Notes: a model not told the origin generated them from the letters alone. DNA of 64,000 nt from M3007 sp038327555 (GCA_038327555.1 JBBQLD010000001.1:7187-71186); one strand, 5' to 3'. Positions 34,481-44,608 are shown, counted from the first letter of the stretch. Numbers and translations: made by a program.

Positions 34481-37400
34481 ATGAATCGAGTTTTACTCCT
34501 TTTGCTTTCGGTCCTTACAATCAATCTTTTCGGTAAAGTATTCACGCCGCCTGAATTATTGACCACAAAAACAATCAAACCCCTAACACAGCTTCAAAAA
34601 ACTAAGGTTAGCTCGAGCCAATCAAACAGGATTACCCATGCTTCCATGTTAATGGATACGGTACCGCCGATTATTAACTGCCCGGCATCTGATACCGTTG
34701 TACTCGCGCCGCAAGGGGTGTGTGATACGGTGCTGAACTATTCCGTGACGGCAACAGACGATCAAAGTCAGGCCATTGTCATCCAACTTTCGGGACTTTC
34801 GTCGGGAAGTATTTTCCCTGTTGGAACAAGCACTTGTGTATTCTTAGCGACAGATCTATCGAGCAATACCGCGACCTGTTCCTTTTCGCTTACGGTAGAA
34901 GATGGTGCAACAACGATGCTGGTTTGCAACGACTTAGATACCGTGGAATTGGGAATCAATTGTACATATACCCTTTTAGCTCAGGAGATTTTGCTAGGCG
35001 GCCCTTATGGATGTTGGGACAGGTATTTTACAGAAGTGGACAAGACTGCTCCTTTGGGTAATGGTCCCTGGCTTGCTGCGGTATTTAACACAACGGACAT
35101 TGGAAAAACTTACCAAAGTAGGGTTACAGACACCAAAACAGGCAATAGATGCTGGGGAAATGTAAAGATTGTAGACAAAATTCCACCAGTGTTTACCTGT
35201 CAGGATCTGGTAGTTTCTTGCTCGGAATATAACTTAAGCCCAAATTTTTTGAAAGATAGCCTTGGACTTACGGCAGCAATTCCGATAGTAAGCGATGCTT
35301 GCGGACCCATTGATCCTGCTACCTATGTGGATATAATGACCGAAACATTCGATTGCGATACGGTTTTTACAAAAATTATCAGTCGCCGTTGGCAGGCTAA
35401 GGATGCACAAAACAATATCGGAACCTGTATACAACATATCAACCTGTATCGGCATACCCTTGCTGAAATGCAGATCCCGCCAGATGTGACCCTGAACTGT
35501 CCGGATACCACTACAACTCCAAGTGTTACAGGTCTACCCTTTTTGATGTACCAAGGTCGACGCTATGAAACAGTGAACAATTCCATTTGCGATCTCTCTG
35601 CCTTTTATGAAGATTTTCCGCTGAAATTGCCTTGTGGCGATGTACGGGTGCAGCGCTTATGGGAGTTTTTTGATTTTTGTACTGGAGTTACGGATGGGCC
35701 ATTTTTGCAAAATATTTATATTTTGGATGAAACAGGCCCAAGTATTGCTTGCCCATCTTCCCTTTTTGTCACATTGAATGCCGATACCTGCCATGGCATG
35801 GTAAACTTACCTGATGTTGTGTTGGATGATGTTTGTTCCCAAATAGCTACTTTTCAAGCCTTCTGGGAGGTAAATGGGTTAGCTAAAACACTGATTGGTT
35901 CACTAGCTAATTTTGCAGGGAATAATCCGCTGGACTTTGATACCCTCGGTGTGATAGGAATGGCCTTGTTTCCGGTGGGGACAACGACGATTTCGTATGT
36001 AGCCGAGGATAGTTGTGGTAACATTGGCGATTGTACGTTCAACCTCACGGTGGCGGATATGGTGCCGCCCGTAGCGCGGTGCGACACGTTTTCTATACTT
36101 CAGCTTTTAGATGATGGCTCCCTTTCGGTTGCTGCAACGGAGTTTAACAATGGTGCCACGGATGCCTGCTCCCCAGTTACTTTCAAAGCCCGATTTTTAG
36201 AAATTTCAGCTTGTTTGTACGATACCCTCTGGACAGATTCTTTGCGATTTTGCTGTCTAAATCAAGAAGATACACTTGATGCCGTTCTACGAGTTTATGA
36301 TATTCCGACGCCTTTTGGCAATGTCTCGGCAAGTTTTGGGAACGGACATTTCAGTGATTGCGCGATGAAAATTACAGTCAAAGACCAGAACCCACCCAGC
36401 TGCACGGCACCGCAAAACCTGACGGTAAACTGTAATAATTTTGACCCGACACTCGCATCGTATGGAATAATCACGTCAACGTCATGTGCCGTGGATTCGA
36501 TATCAATGGATGTGGATTACACCCAATTTGACACCGCTTGCAATCGCGGTGTAATTACCCGGATTTTCAAAGTGTTCGATGGGACTGGAAATATTGGAGG
36601 TTGCGCCCAGGCAGTGACCGTGAATTACCTGCAAGATTACTACACCAAATTTCCAAATGATGTGATTGCGACTGTCTGTGATGGAACGGGTTTGTATGGC
36701 CAACCGATTTTTTTTGGACAAGACTGTGAGGATTTCGACGTCGATTTTACAGATCAATTATTTACGATAGTCCCAGATGCGTGCTACAAAATTGAACGCA
36801 CCTGGAAAATCACGAATAAGTGTACTTATGATCCTGATAAGCCACTTATCGTTGTCCCGAACCCAAATCCAAACCCAATTACAAATAATATCAACAATTT
36901 GCCCGGCCCGACCGTGTCTGCTTGCAATGCGCCACCGCCCTGGGTCCCAACCAGTGTAAAAATTAATCCCACTGATCCAACGCCGACCGACTATTGTACC
37001 TTTTGGAGAGATACGGCTAATGGATACGAGTACAAGCAAATCATAAAAATTATTGATATGCAGCCGCCGACAGCAACAATAACAGCGCCTACTTGCGCCA
37101 ACCAAAACTGGGCAACCGTTAATAATTCACAGTTTTGGAATGAAAATTATTGGTACAATACGGTTATTGGAGGCAATGACCTTTTTGAGGAACCGACTGA
37201 ATTGAGCTTCACGGGTACAGACGCCTGTTCTGGCGCGAATGTCAACATTGAATATTTGCTTTTTTTAGATCTTGATGAAAACGGTAGTATGGAAACCGTA
37301 ATAAACTCTGTAACCCTGGGGCTTGCAGGGCTTGGGTGGAATACTGTTCTCTATAACAATTTTAATTCGCCCAATTTTGCAATGGGCACCCTTCGTGCAT

Positions 37401-39157
37401 TTGATGAACGACCAGTGCCGTTCAATCAAAAAATGGGCTTTGCTATCGAAGAAACCATTTCGGGAAACAACAAAACCGCCAGAGTCCGTTGGAACAGTCA
37501 ACAGCAGCAGAATACCTATTTTGCACCAGAACTCCCGCACGGAACCCACAAGATCAAGTGGTTCATCACGGATAACTGCGGCAACAATAAAGAATACGAG
37601 AATACTTTCAGTATAAAAGATTGCAAAGTGCCTACGGTGGTTTGCCAGCCCGATTTGAGTGTCAATATACTTCCTGTCGGGTTTAATGTTTTTCACCCCA
37701 GTGACTTTTTGGATTTTTCAGAGGATAATTGTACGCCAGCTGATCAAATTCGGTTTGCCATTCGAAACTGTGGTTTCGGAACAGGCTTTCCTTTGGATGC
37801 CAACGGTAACCCAAATACTTCAATTCTCTATGCCTGTCCAGATACAGGTATGCAATGCGTTGAACTTTGGGCGATTGACAAAACAGGCAATGCCGATAAG
37901 TGTGTGACGAATGTGTTTGTGCAAGATAATTTGGGAAATTGTATTTCAAATCCAACGGGTAGAGTAATCACAGAATTGGGTGTAGGAATTTCAGATGTAG
38001 GCATTAAAATAGGAGATAATTGCTCATTCTGTCCGCCATTTGCACCCTTGATTTTTACAGATAGTCTCGGCTATTATAAGATACCCAATAACCTACCCTT
38101 AAGTTCCGATTTTGACATCATCCCCGAAAAAACAGACAACCCGCTCAATGGCGTAACAACCTTTGATTTAGTTTTGATTTCCAAGCATATACTCGGGGTT
38201 GAGCCCTTGAATTCACCCTATAAAATGGTCTGTGCCGATGCCAATAAATCAGGTAGCGTCACCACATTTGACGTTGTAGAACTGCGCAAACTCATCCTGG
38301 GTATTAATGCCTTTTTGCCTAACAATAAAAGTTGGCGTTTTGTGGATTCCAGTTTTGTTTTCCCAAATCCATTAAATCCGTTCCAGACGGGTTTCCCGGA
38401 TACCATTCAAGTCGATAGTCCTAAACCGTACAACTTCATCGGGATGAAAATCGGTGATGTGAATAATACTTCTGTACCCAACTTCAACGCAACCACAAAA
38501 GAGCGCTTTGCGGGAACCGTTTACTTTGACACCGAAGAAAGGGATGTACAAGTAGGGGAAATCATTGAATTGAAATTCAGTGCGTCCGAACGGCTAGAAG
38601 GTTGCCAGTTTACGCTGGAAACAGATGGCTTGGAAATTCTGGAAATCCTACCCGGAGAGCAAATGAGTAAAGAAAACTTTGCCTTGTTCCCGCAAAAATC
38701 CCTGCTGACCATGGCTTGGGAAACAGGTGGACAAGCCAATTTTGGCCTGAAGGTAAAAGCACAAAAAACAGGTTCTCTTCGTGAATTACTCCTACTTAGT
38801 AATGAAATAACCCAAGCAGAGGCATACCAATCCATACATCAACCAAGCACTAAACAGCATCTGGCACTTCGATTTGGCAACCCAAGTGCATCCTTCGAGT
38901 TGTTCCAAAACCAGCCCAATCCTTTCGCACAAAAAACCGCCATTACATTCCAACTCCCTGAGCCCAGTTCGGCAGTTCTCACCGTATTTGATGGAAATGG
39001 AAAGCTGCTTTGGTCGAAATCGGGCGATTTCCAGTCCGGGCTGAATACAGTGGAAATTGATTTGGCTGAACTCAGTGTAGCGGGCGTTTTGTATTATAAA
39101 TTAGAAACGCCTACGAAAACCGCGGTACGGAAAATGGTGCGGATTGGGCAGAATTGA
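34481..39157 (+). CDS. Giant secreted protein with HYR-like and dockerin-like modules and T9SS tail
   Basis: 1558 residues. N-terminal signal (residues 1-17); then HYR-like modules with conserved Cys (DTVPPIINCPASDTVV; CADPATATDD-type repeats), a Cys-rich mosaic over residues 60-1150, a dockerin type I-like pair near residues 1220-1280 (GVTTFDLVLISKHILG; CADANKSGSVTTFDVVELRK), a cohesin-like segment, and a C-terminal T9SS type A sorting domain (NQPNPFAQKTAI; VLTVFDGNGKLLWS). Predicted to be exported by T9SS and anchored or released at the surface, probably in adhesion or matrix binding. Exact domain borders are approximate. Confidence 0.85.
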   Translation: MNRVLLLLLSVLTINLFGKVFTPPELLTTKTIKPLTQLQKTKVSSSQSNRITHASMLMDTVPPIINCPASDTVVLAPQGVCDTVLNYSVTATDDQSQAIVIQLSGLSSGSIFPVGTSTCVFLATDLSSNTATCSFSLTVEDGATTMLVCNDLDTVELGINCTYTLLAQEILLGGPYGCWDRYFTEVDKTAPLGNGPWLAAVFNTTDIGKTYQSRVTDTKTGNRCWGNVKIVDKIPPVFTCQDLVVSCSEYNLSPNFLKDSLGLTAAIPIVSDACGPIDPATYVDIMTETFDCDTVFTKIISRRWQAKDAQNNIGTCIQHINLYRHTLAEMQIPPDVTLNCPDTTTTPSVTGLPFLMYQGRRYETVNNSICDLSAFYEDFPLKLPCGDVRVQRLWEFFDFCTGVTDGPFLQNIYILDETGPSIACPSSLFVTLNADTCHGMVNLPDVVLDDVCSQIATFQAFWEVNGLAKTLIGSLANFAGNNPLDFDTLGVIGMALFPVGTTTISYVAEDSCGNIGDCTFNLTVADMVPPVARCDTFSILQLLDDGSLSVAATEFNNGATDACSPVTFKARFLEISACLYDTLWTDSLRFCCLNQEDTLDAVLRVYDIPTPFGNVSASFGNGHFSDCAMKITVKDQNPPSCTAPQNLTVNCNNFDPTLASYGIITSTSCAVDSISMDVDYTQFDTACNRGVITRIFKVFDGTGNIGGCAQAVTVNYLQDYYTKFPNDVIATVCDGTGLYGQPIFFGQDCEDFDVDFTDQLFTIVPDACYKIERTWKITNKCTYDPDKPLIVVPNPNPNPITNNINNLPGPTVSACNAPPPWVPTSVKINPTDPTPTDYCTFWRDTANGYEYKQIIKIIDMQPPTATITAPTCANQNWATVNNSQFWNENYWYNTVIGGNDLFEEPTELSFTGTDACSGANVNIEYLLFLDLDENGSMETVINSVTLGLAGLGWNTVLYNNFNSPNFAMGTLRAFDERPVPFNQKMGFAIEETISGNNKTARVRWNSQQQQNTYFAPELPHGTHKIKWFITDNCGNNKEYENTFSIKDCKVPTVVCQPDLSVNILPVGFNVFHPSDFLDFSEDNCTPADQIRFAIRNCGFGTGFPLDANGNPNTSILYACPDTGMQCVELWAIDKTGNADKCVTNVFVQDNLGNCISNPTGRVITELGVGISDVGIKIGDNCSFCPPFAPLIFTDSLGYYKIPNNLPLSSDFDIIPEKTDNPLNGVTTFDLVLISKHILGVEPLNSPYKMVCADANKSGSVTTFDVVELRKLILGINAFLPNNKSWRFVDSSFVFPNPLNPFQTGFPDTIQVDSPKPYNFIGMKIGDVNNTSVPNFNATTKERFAGTVYFDTEERDVQVGEIIELKFSASERLEGCQFTLETDGLEILEILPGEQMSKENFALFPQKSLLTMAWETGGQANFGLKVKAQKTGSLRELLLLSNEITQAEAYQSIHQPSTKQHLALRFGNPSASFELFQNQPNPFAQKTAITFQLPEPSSAVLTVFDGNGKLLWSKSGDFQSGLNTVEIDLAELSVAGVLYYKLETPTKTAVRKMVRIGQN

Positions 39158-39162
39158 GTTTC

Positions 39163-39237
39163 GTTTTTAACCACAAAAGGCACAAAAGAACATAAAATAC
39201 CAAATTATGTCCTTTTGTGCTTATTGTGGTTAAAAAC
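39163..39237. terminator. Bidirectional terminator between convergent genes
   Basis: Long imperfect inverted arms (39163-39195 and 39205-39237) of GTTTTTAACCACAAAAGGCAC type with A and T tracts at the ends. It lies between the convergent giant-protein and GH57 genes. Confidence 0.75.
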
Positions 39238-39242
39238 AAAAC

Positions 39243-41702
39243 TCATGACTTCAACCGAACTTTCAACAACGTGGCCAAACGTTCAAATTCGGCCTCCCAT
39301 TCCTTATTGACAAAGACCCAAAGCCCTTTTCGCAATCCTTTGGTGAGTAGATAAAATACATTTTGGCTGCGCCAAATGCTTGGTTTTAGCCCTTTTTCTT
39401 GCACAATGGAGAGGACATCGGCGAGCCAGCGTACGCGCGGAAGGGAAGATTCGTCGAGACCGATTTTCTCGATTTCGCGGAATACACGTTCTCCGATTGC
39501 CAAGTTCAGGGTTTCCTCATCCGGGCGTTTGATGTGCCACCTTTCAATATCAGCAGATATTCGGCGCAGGTTACGCGTGTCCAGCACGTCATTTCCCTCG
39601 AAAAAATTAAGCAAATCTGCGTTTAGTACATAGGAAGCAATATTGAGCCAGGTGGATGGCAGAGGAAGTTTTGCCTCCTCGATACCAGTCATAAGTTGGT
39701 AATTATCATTGAATACATCGCGAAAAGTAGCTTCAGCTACCGCAAGGCTTGAATCGGTAATGGTGTTGATAATTTTAATTTTCTCGTCGGCAAAAAGACT
39801 TGTCAGGGTAAATTTTTCTGGGCCAAAGTATTCTTGCAACGCACCGATTACCTCCCCCATATTCGCGGTACGGAAGGCCTGGCTGGTACGTGCGTACATT
39901 TCTTCAAACTGAGACCGAAGCATCTCGCCGCTGATGTTGCCGATAATATGTTGCTGTCCAATATACAACACAGCAAAACAGAAGGTCTTTTCGGCGTGGC
40001 TGAGCCGGGAGCGAATACGAAGCCGCCCTGCTGCAAATTGGGGCCTGCCAGCCTCAATTTTTTCAAAAAACTCCACGGCAGACGTGTAATTGAATAAGTC
40101 TAGCTTTTCCGGGTCATCCTCAAACAGTGATGCGACCGCAAAATGCATGGCCACGCGCTCCAATGTAACGCGGGTAGGCACCACATTTCTAAGGAAACTT
40201 TCGGCACCATTGGGGAGTACATTGCTAGGTGCTGCAGCCAATCGACGGGTAAATTCCGGGAGCAAATCTTGCCCACTTACATCGAAGGTGTAATCCATCG
40301 TTCGAAGCGCGTACTGCAAAATCTGATTGGTCTCTATGCCCGATATTTCGTCAAAAAACCACCCGCAACTGGTGTACATCAGTACCGCAAAACGTTGACT
40401 TTCAAGCAGACGCAGCACGATCACTTTTTCTAAATGGCTGAGTTCGCGCCTTGCGTGTTTTTTCAAAAAAGCTTTCACAGCAGAGTCGGAACGATTGAGC
40501 ATCACCTCAATATAATCGTTGCGAGCAGCCCAGGGGTCGCGAAGCAGTCGAGCCCCTTCGCGCTCAAAAATTGGGGCAAGCTGGTCGCGGAGCCAATCAA
40601 GTGTATCGCGTAGTGGTTTTCTCCAGCGTTGATGCCAACCTGGTTTTCCAGAATTACACCCACAATCACTGCGCCAACGTTCAATACCGTGCACACAACT
40701 CCAGGACGAATTTTCATGGATTTGAACCTCCCATTTTGGCGGATGAAGCTCCAGGAATTGACCGTAGTTGGTGAGGGTAGCAAGGTTATTGTCTGCCACA
40801 TAATTCAGGCAGTCAGCAAGCGCCATTTCCCCGTACCGATGGTGATGGCCGTAGCTTTCACCATCAGTTGCGATATTGGCTAGCTGCGCTTCATCGTTTT
40901 CATCAAAAATTCCGGTGATTCGCTTCGAAAAAGTCTTTCCACTATTCAAAAGCCCATTGAAAGCAACTTCTTGCGCTATTTTTCCATGGTAAAAAAACAG
41001 AGCAATGCGCCGCCCACTGGGAAGAAGGCACCAATAAGGCTGTCGGGTATCAATACTCTCTTCATCTACATTGTTCCAAGGTAGCGGCGCTACACTAGTG
41101 CCATCAGCGGGTAAAACAGTGCTTGAATTGTCAACTAATTTCCTAATGGCTTTGGCTTGGCGAGGAGCAAGAATGGTGTACTGAATTCCGTGAGAAGCTA
41201 GCACTTCTAGTGTTTCCGTATTAACGGCTGTTTCAGCTAACCAAATACCTTCTGGATAACGGCCAAAACGCCTTTCAAAATCACGAATACCCCAGTTGAC
41301 CTGCGTCACCTTGTCGCGTGCATTGCATAGCGGCATAATTAAGTGACTGTGCACCTGTGCAACCGCGGAACCATGGCCACCAAAGAGTTCCCGACTCCGC
41401 TTATCCGCTCGGAGCAGCATGGAATAGGTATCTGCATCATTTTCTTCCAGCCAGGATAGGAGTGTAGGACCGAAATTCCAGGAGATGCGGTTGTAGTTGT
41501 TGCGGATTTTAACAATCCAACCCTCTGCATCCATGATGCGAGCTGCCGCATTGGGGGCATAGCACTCATGATTGATGCGTGTATTCCAATCGTGGAAAGG
41601 GTGAGCGGATTCTTGTTGTTCTACCGTTTCAAGCCAAGCATTCTCACGGGGGGGCTGGTAAAAGTGCCCGTGGATGCAAACGTATTTGTTTGAGCGCGAC
41701 AT
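39243..41702 (-). CDS. Glycoside hydrolase family 57 protein (DUF3536)
   Basis: 819 residues. The N-terminal segment YVCIHGHFYQPPRENAWLE and the later GIWLAETAVNTETLEVLASHGI match GH57, a family of alpha-amylase, amylopullulanase or branching-type enzymes acting on alpha-glucans. The C-terminal half is the DUF3536 type usually fused to GH57. No signal peptide, so a cytoplasmic role, such as glycogen or maltodextrin metabolism, is likely. The catalytic nucleophile Glu is probably in the WLAETAV segment. A TACCTTCG -7 box sits 4 bases upstream of the start. Confidence 0.85.
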   Translation of the reverse strand: MSRSNKYVCIHGHFYQPPRENAWLETVEQQESAHPFHDWNTRINHECYAPNAAARIMDAEGWIVKIRNNYNRISWNFGPTLLSWLEENDADTYSMLLRADKRSRELFGGHGSAVAQVHSHLIMPLCNARDKVTQVNWGIRDFERRFGRYPEGIWLAETAVNTETLEVLASHGIQYTILAPRQAKAIRKLVDNSSTVLPADGTSVAPLPWNNVDEESIDTRQPYWCLLPSGRRIALFFYHGKIAQEVAFNGLLNSGKTFSKRITGIFDENDEAQLANIATDGESYGHHHRYGEMALADCLNYVADNNLATLTNYGQFLELHPPKWEVQIHENSSWSCVHGIERWRSDCGCNSGKPGWHQRWRKPLRDTLDWLRDQLAPIFEREGARLLRDPWAARNDYIEVMLNRSDSAVKAFLKKHARRELSHLEKVIVLRLLESQRFAVLMYTSCGWFFDEISGIETNQILQYALRTMDYTFDVSGQDLLPEFTRRLAAAPSNVLPNGAESFLRNVVPTRVTLERVAMHFAVASLFEDDPEKLDLFNYTSAVEFFEKIEAGRPQFAAGRLRIRSRLSHAEKTFCFAVLYIGQQHIIGNISGEMLRSQFEEMYARTSQAFRTANMGEVIGALQEYFGPEKFTLTSLFADEKIKIINTITDSSLAVAEATFRDVFNDNYQLMTGIEEAKLPLPSTWLNIASYVLNADLLNFFEGNDVLDTRNLRRISADIERWHIKRPDEETLNLAIGERVFREIEKIGLDESSLPRVRWLADVLSIVQEKGLKPSIWRSQNVFYLLTKGLRKGLWVFVNKEWEAEFERLATLLKVRLKS

Positions 41703-41706
41703 GGGG

Positions 41707-41714
41707 CGAAGGTA
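41707..41714 (-). promoter_or_regulatory. Candidate -7 box (TACCTTCG on minus), 4 bases from the GH57 ATG
   Basis: Variant of TAnnTTTG with C for T near the end. Its spacing to the ATG is the same as for the response regulator at 32812. If real, it predicts a nearly leaderless transcript. Confidence 0.35.
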
Positions 41715-41814
41715 AGACGTTTGTACTTTGGATAAATAGTCTTTCGTTTTCTTAGTTTTTAAGCGGATCTTTTTTCAAAAATCAATCTTTATTGCTTGAA
41801 AGGAAGGATTCGCG

Positions 41815-42504
41815 CTACTTAATTTCTTCTGAGAGTTTTTCTAAGTCTCGAACCAGCAATCTCGAACGATTGAAGGTGAGTAGTTTTTTAAAACGCAGGT
41901 CATTTAGGGTTGTGGTTACGGTTTGACGACTGGTGGCGGTGAAATTGGCAATTTCCTGGTGGGTCACGGGTTTTCGAACCACCCATTCATAGCCAACACG
42001 TTGCCCTTTTGATCGTGCTATATTGACCAAAAATTCTACAATTCTACTTCTGCTATCCCGAAAAACAAGCGATTCAAGGCGGCGTTCCATTTCCAGTTGT
42101 CGGCCACCAAAGATCTTCATAAAGAACAAGTTAAGTTCTGAACGATCGCGCATTAAGCCCCGCAACTCATCAAGCGTCACCACGCAAGTATCCGTATCTT
42201 CTAGTGCTGTGGCAAAGTCATGTCGATGCTGTTCACCCAGCACGGCCAGCTCACCAAACACTTCACCTCGCCCCAAAATAACTTTGGTAATTTCTTTGCC
42301 GTCCTCATTCATCACCGAGATTTTTACCTGTCCTGCTGTGATAAAAAAAATCCGATCAGAAAGATCCTGTGGTACATAAACGGCTTCGCCTTTTTTAAAA
42401 CTGCAATGGGTATGCTGTGCCATCATTACTTCAGAGCCCAACTTCGTGGGACAAAGCAGGTGGGTTACATCAATGTTTTCTAAATGCCAGAAGGACTGCA
42501 TCAT
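41815..42504 (-). CDS. Crp/Fnr-family transcriptional regulator
   Basis: 229 residues: an N-terminal cyclic-nucleotide-binding-like beta-barrel (FKKGEAVYVPQDLSDRIFFITAGQVKI; GEVFGELAVLGEQHRH) and a C-terminal Crp-type helix-turn-helix (KPVTHQEIANFTATSRQTVTTTLNDL). It lacks the N-terminal Cys cluster of Fnr. The effector is not evident. The gene starts 3 bases from the inverted pair of GAAATAAATTTCG motifs at 42508-42570, so those motifs lie in its promoter region. Confidence 0.9.
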   Translation of the reverse strand: MMQSFWHLENIDVTHLLCPTKLGSEVMMAQHTHCSFKKGEAVYVPQDLSDRIFFITAGQVKISVMNEDGKEITKVILGRGEVFGELAVLGEQHRHDFATALEDTDTCVVTLDELRGLMRDRSELNLFFMKIFGGRQLEMERRLESLVFRDSRSRIVEFLVNIARSKGQRVGYEWVVRKPVTHQEIANFTATSRQTVTTTLNDLRFKKLLTFNRSRLLVRDLEKLSEEIK

Positions 42505-42507
42505 AAA

Positions 42508-42570
42508 GTAGGGCGAAATTTATTTCGACAATATAGGAGGTGGAAGTAATGGAGAAATAAATTTCGGCCT
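42508..42570. repeat. Inverted pair of the array palindrome motif
   Basis: CGAAATTTATTTCG at 42514-42527 and GAAATAAATTTCG at 42554-42566 flank a short spacer, with flanks TAGGG and GGCCTA extending the inverted symmetry. The motif is the same as the core of the array at 32593-32777. Confidence 0.7.
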
Positions 42571-43231
42571 ATACGTTCAGATAATGCATCAGCGCATCGT
42601 ACCGATCGCGTAAAAGTTCGCTCCGATCCGTTTCGCCAAAAGTTTCTTTTACTTCAAATTCATGGCGTTCGAGCGAAGCCATAGCGCGCGAAAGATCGTG
42701 GCGATCCAGTTTTAAGGTTAGTTCCACTTGCTCTGGATTGGGCAAGGAGGTGACAAATGCACTAAGAATATTTACTTTTTCCTCCTCAAATATGCGCGCG
42801 ATGGTAGAAAGCGCATAGTCACGTCTAGGCATTTCCAAAACCAGCACCGCACCATGCTCGGTTAGGGAGGCGGTATGGGCAAAATACCGCAACACGTCAT
42901 TTTGCTGCACCAAGCCAAGATATTTTCCTTCTGCATCAACTACCGGAATTACCGTAAGTCGATGGTCGCCCATAATTTTTATAATCTCAAAAATGTGTTT
43001 GCTCTCATGCACTTGAAACAGCGGCATCACCGAAAAATCATGTTCGCTGAGTGGGCTGGCCAATTTATGGTTGAAAATGTCTTCTTCCGACAGTAAGCCG
43101 ACTAGTTTTCCATTATCTACCACAGGCAGATGCTTCACATGATAGTCGTTGAGCATGTGGAATGCTTCGCGCCCCGTTTGTTCAACGGTAAGTGCGGGAA
43201 TGTCATGGGCGATGAGTGTACGAGCAGTCAT
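42569..43231 (-). CDS. CBS-domain protein (AcuB-like)
   Basis: 220 residues: two CBS domains (MTARTLIAHDIPALTVEQTGREAFHMLNDYHV near the N-terminus; PLFQVHESKHIFEIIKIMGDHRLTVIPVVDAEGKYLGLV), which bind adenosyl nucleotides, and a C-terminal ACT-like segment (LEMPRRDYALSTIARIFEEEKVNI). The architecture matches AcuB-type proteins. In the cytoplasm it probably senses energy or adenosyl ligands. It ends 64 bases before the Crp/Fnr gene on the same strand, so the two may be cotranscribed (CBS first). Confidence 0.85.
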   Translation of the reverse strand: MTARTLIAHDIPALTVEQTGREAFHMLNDYHVKHLPVVDNGKLVGLLSEEDIFNHKLASPLSEHDFSVMPLFQVHESKHIFEIIKIMGDHRLTVIPVVDAEGKYLGLVQQNDVLRYFAHTASLTEHGAVLVLEMPRRDYALSTIARIFEEEKVNILSAFVTSLPNPEQVELTLKLDRHDLSRAMASLERHEFEVKETFGETDRSELLRDRYDALMHYLNV

Positions 43232-43369
43232 GAGTATAGATGCTAAACGATATTCATCGAAGCTTGTTCTGATAAGGGATCAACAAGTTATTGTATCCCC
43301 GTTTGTTAACCGAACTTTGCACGACCCCGCAAATATGGGTGGAATAAATTGTTCTCAAAAAAAATAGTG

Positions 43370-44596
43370 ATGCAAACGCATAAAACCGCCAAACTTCGAT
43401 CTCTTTTTTTTCGTCATGTGGCGCAGACCTCCCCTAGCCCGCTTGCCCTGGAAATTGAGCGCGCAGAGGGTTGTTGGTTGTATGGTTTCCAAGGCCAGCG
43501 TTGGCTAGACCTAATTGCAGGCATTGGACCCAGCGTATTGGGACATCGTCATCCGCAGGTGCAAAATGCGGTGCAACAACAACTTGACAAATATTGGCAT
43601 ACCCTCGTGTATGGAGAATTTATTCTTACACCACAAGTGCTACTGGCTCAATTGTTGGCTGAAAACCTACCCAAAGAACTAGATTCGGTTTATTTTACAA
43701 ATTCTGGAACGGAGGCTGCTGAAGGCGCCATGAAGCTTGCCAAACGCGCTTCGGGGCGCTCAAAATTTGTGGCTTGTCGAAACGCCTACCATGGCAGTAC
43801 ACAGGGCGCGGCGAGTTTGATGTGGCCAAAAGATTTTACAGAAGCATTCCAGCCCTTGCTCCCCGGTATTGAGCACATTGGATTTAATGAAACGTTAGAA
43901 TTGCATCAGATTGACCAACAAACGGCGGCGGTCGTGGTCGAAACCATTCAGGGCGAAGCCGGGGTGATTGCTCCGGATCCAGGCTGGCTTTTAGCACTGC
44001 GCAAACGATGCGATGAGGTAGGGGCACTGTTGATTTTGGACGAAATTCAGGCCGGGATGGGCCGCACAGGGCACCTTTTTGCTTTTGAACAATATGGCAT
44101 CGTGCCGGATATATTATTGCTTGCAAAAGGTTTTGGGGGCGGAATGCCGCTTGGGGCATTTGTAGCTAGCAGGGAGCTCATGCAAAACTTGTCGCACAAG
44201 CCGGTATTGGGACATATTACCACTTTTGGGGGCCATCCGGTGTGTGTTGCGGCTGGGTTAGCTACCTTAAAAATTTTACTCGAAAGCGATTTGTTGGCCA
44301 AAGTGCCTGTAAAAGAGGCCCTTTTTAAAAGCCTGCTCGTTCATCCAGCCATTAAGGAACTCCGCAGCGCAGGACTTTGGCTTGCTGTCGATTTGGGTAC
44401 AGCAGATAAAGTGCAATCTGTGATTCTATATTGCTTGGATCATGGAATTATCACCGATTGGTTTTTGTTTAACGATCATAGTTTGCGCATTGCGCCACCG
44501 CTCACCATTTCCGAAGAAGAAATCAGGTTTGCTTGCAGAGTGATTTTGGAAGGAATTTCACTTTACAAAAACGGAGAACATCCAAATGTCCAATAG
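43370..44596 (+). CDS. Class III PLP-dependent aminotransferase
   Basis: 408 residues from ATG 43370. Class III (ornithine/acetylornithine type) aminotransferase: GTEAAEGAMKLAKRASGRSK in the N-terminal half, the pyridoxal phosphate Lys253 in LLLAKGFGGGMPLGAF, and DEIQAGMGRTGHLFAFEQYG before it. Candidate roles are acetylornithine or succinyl-ornithine transaminase, 4-aminobutyrate or a beta-amino acid; the neighbours do not decide. Nothing obligates it to arginine synthesis because no arg gene is present. An earlier in-frame start at 43349 is possible but reads poorly. Confidence 0.86.
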   Translation: MQTHKTAKLRSLFFRHVAQTSPSPLALEIERAEGCWLYGFQGQRWLDLIAGIGPSVLGHRHPQVQNAVQQQLDKYWHTLVYGEFILTPQVLLAQLLAENLPKELDSVYFTNSGTEAAEGAMKLAKRASGRSKFVACRNAYHGSTQGAASLMWPKDFTEAFQPLLPGIEHIGFNETLELHQIDQQTAAVVVETIQGEAGVIAPDPGWLLALRKRCDEVGALLILDEIQAGMGRTGHLFAFEQYGIVPDILLLAKGFGGGMPLGAFVASRELMQNLSHKPVLGHITTFGGHPVCVAAGLATLKILLESDLLAKVPVKEALFKSLLVHPAIKELRSAGLWLAVDLGTADKVQSVILYCLDHGIITDWFLFNDHSLRIAPPLTISEEEIRFACRVILEGISLYKNGEHPNVQ

Positions 44597-44608
44597 CCTG
44601 TTATTCAC

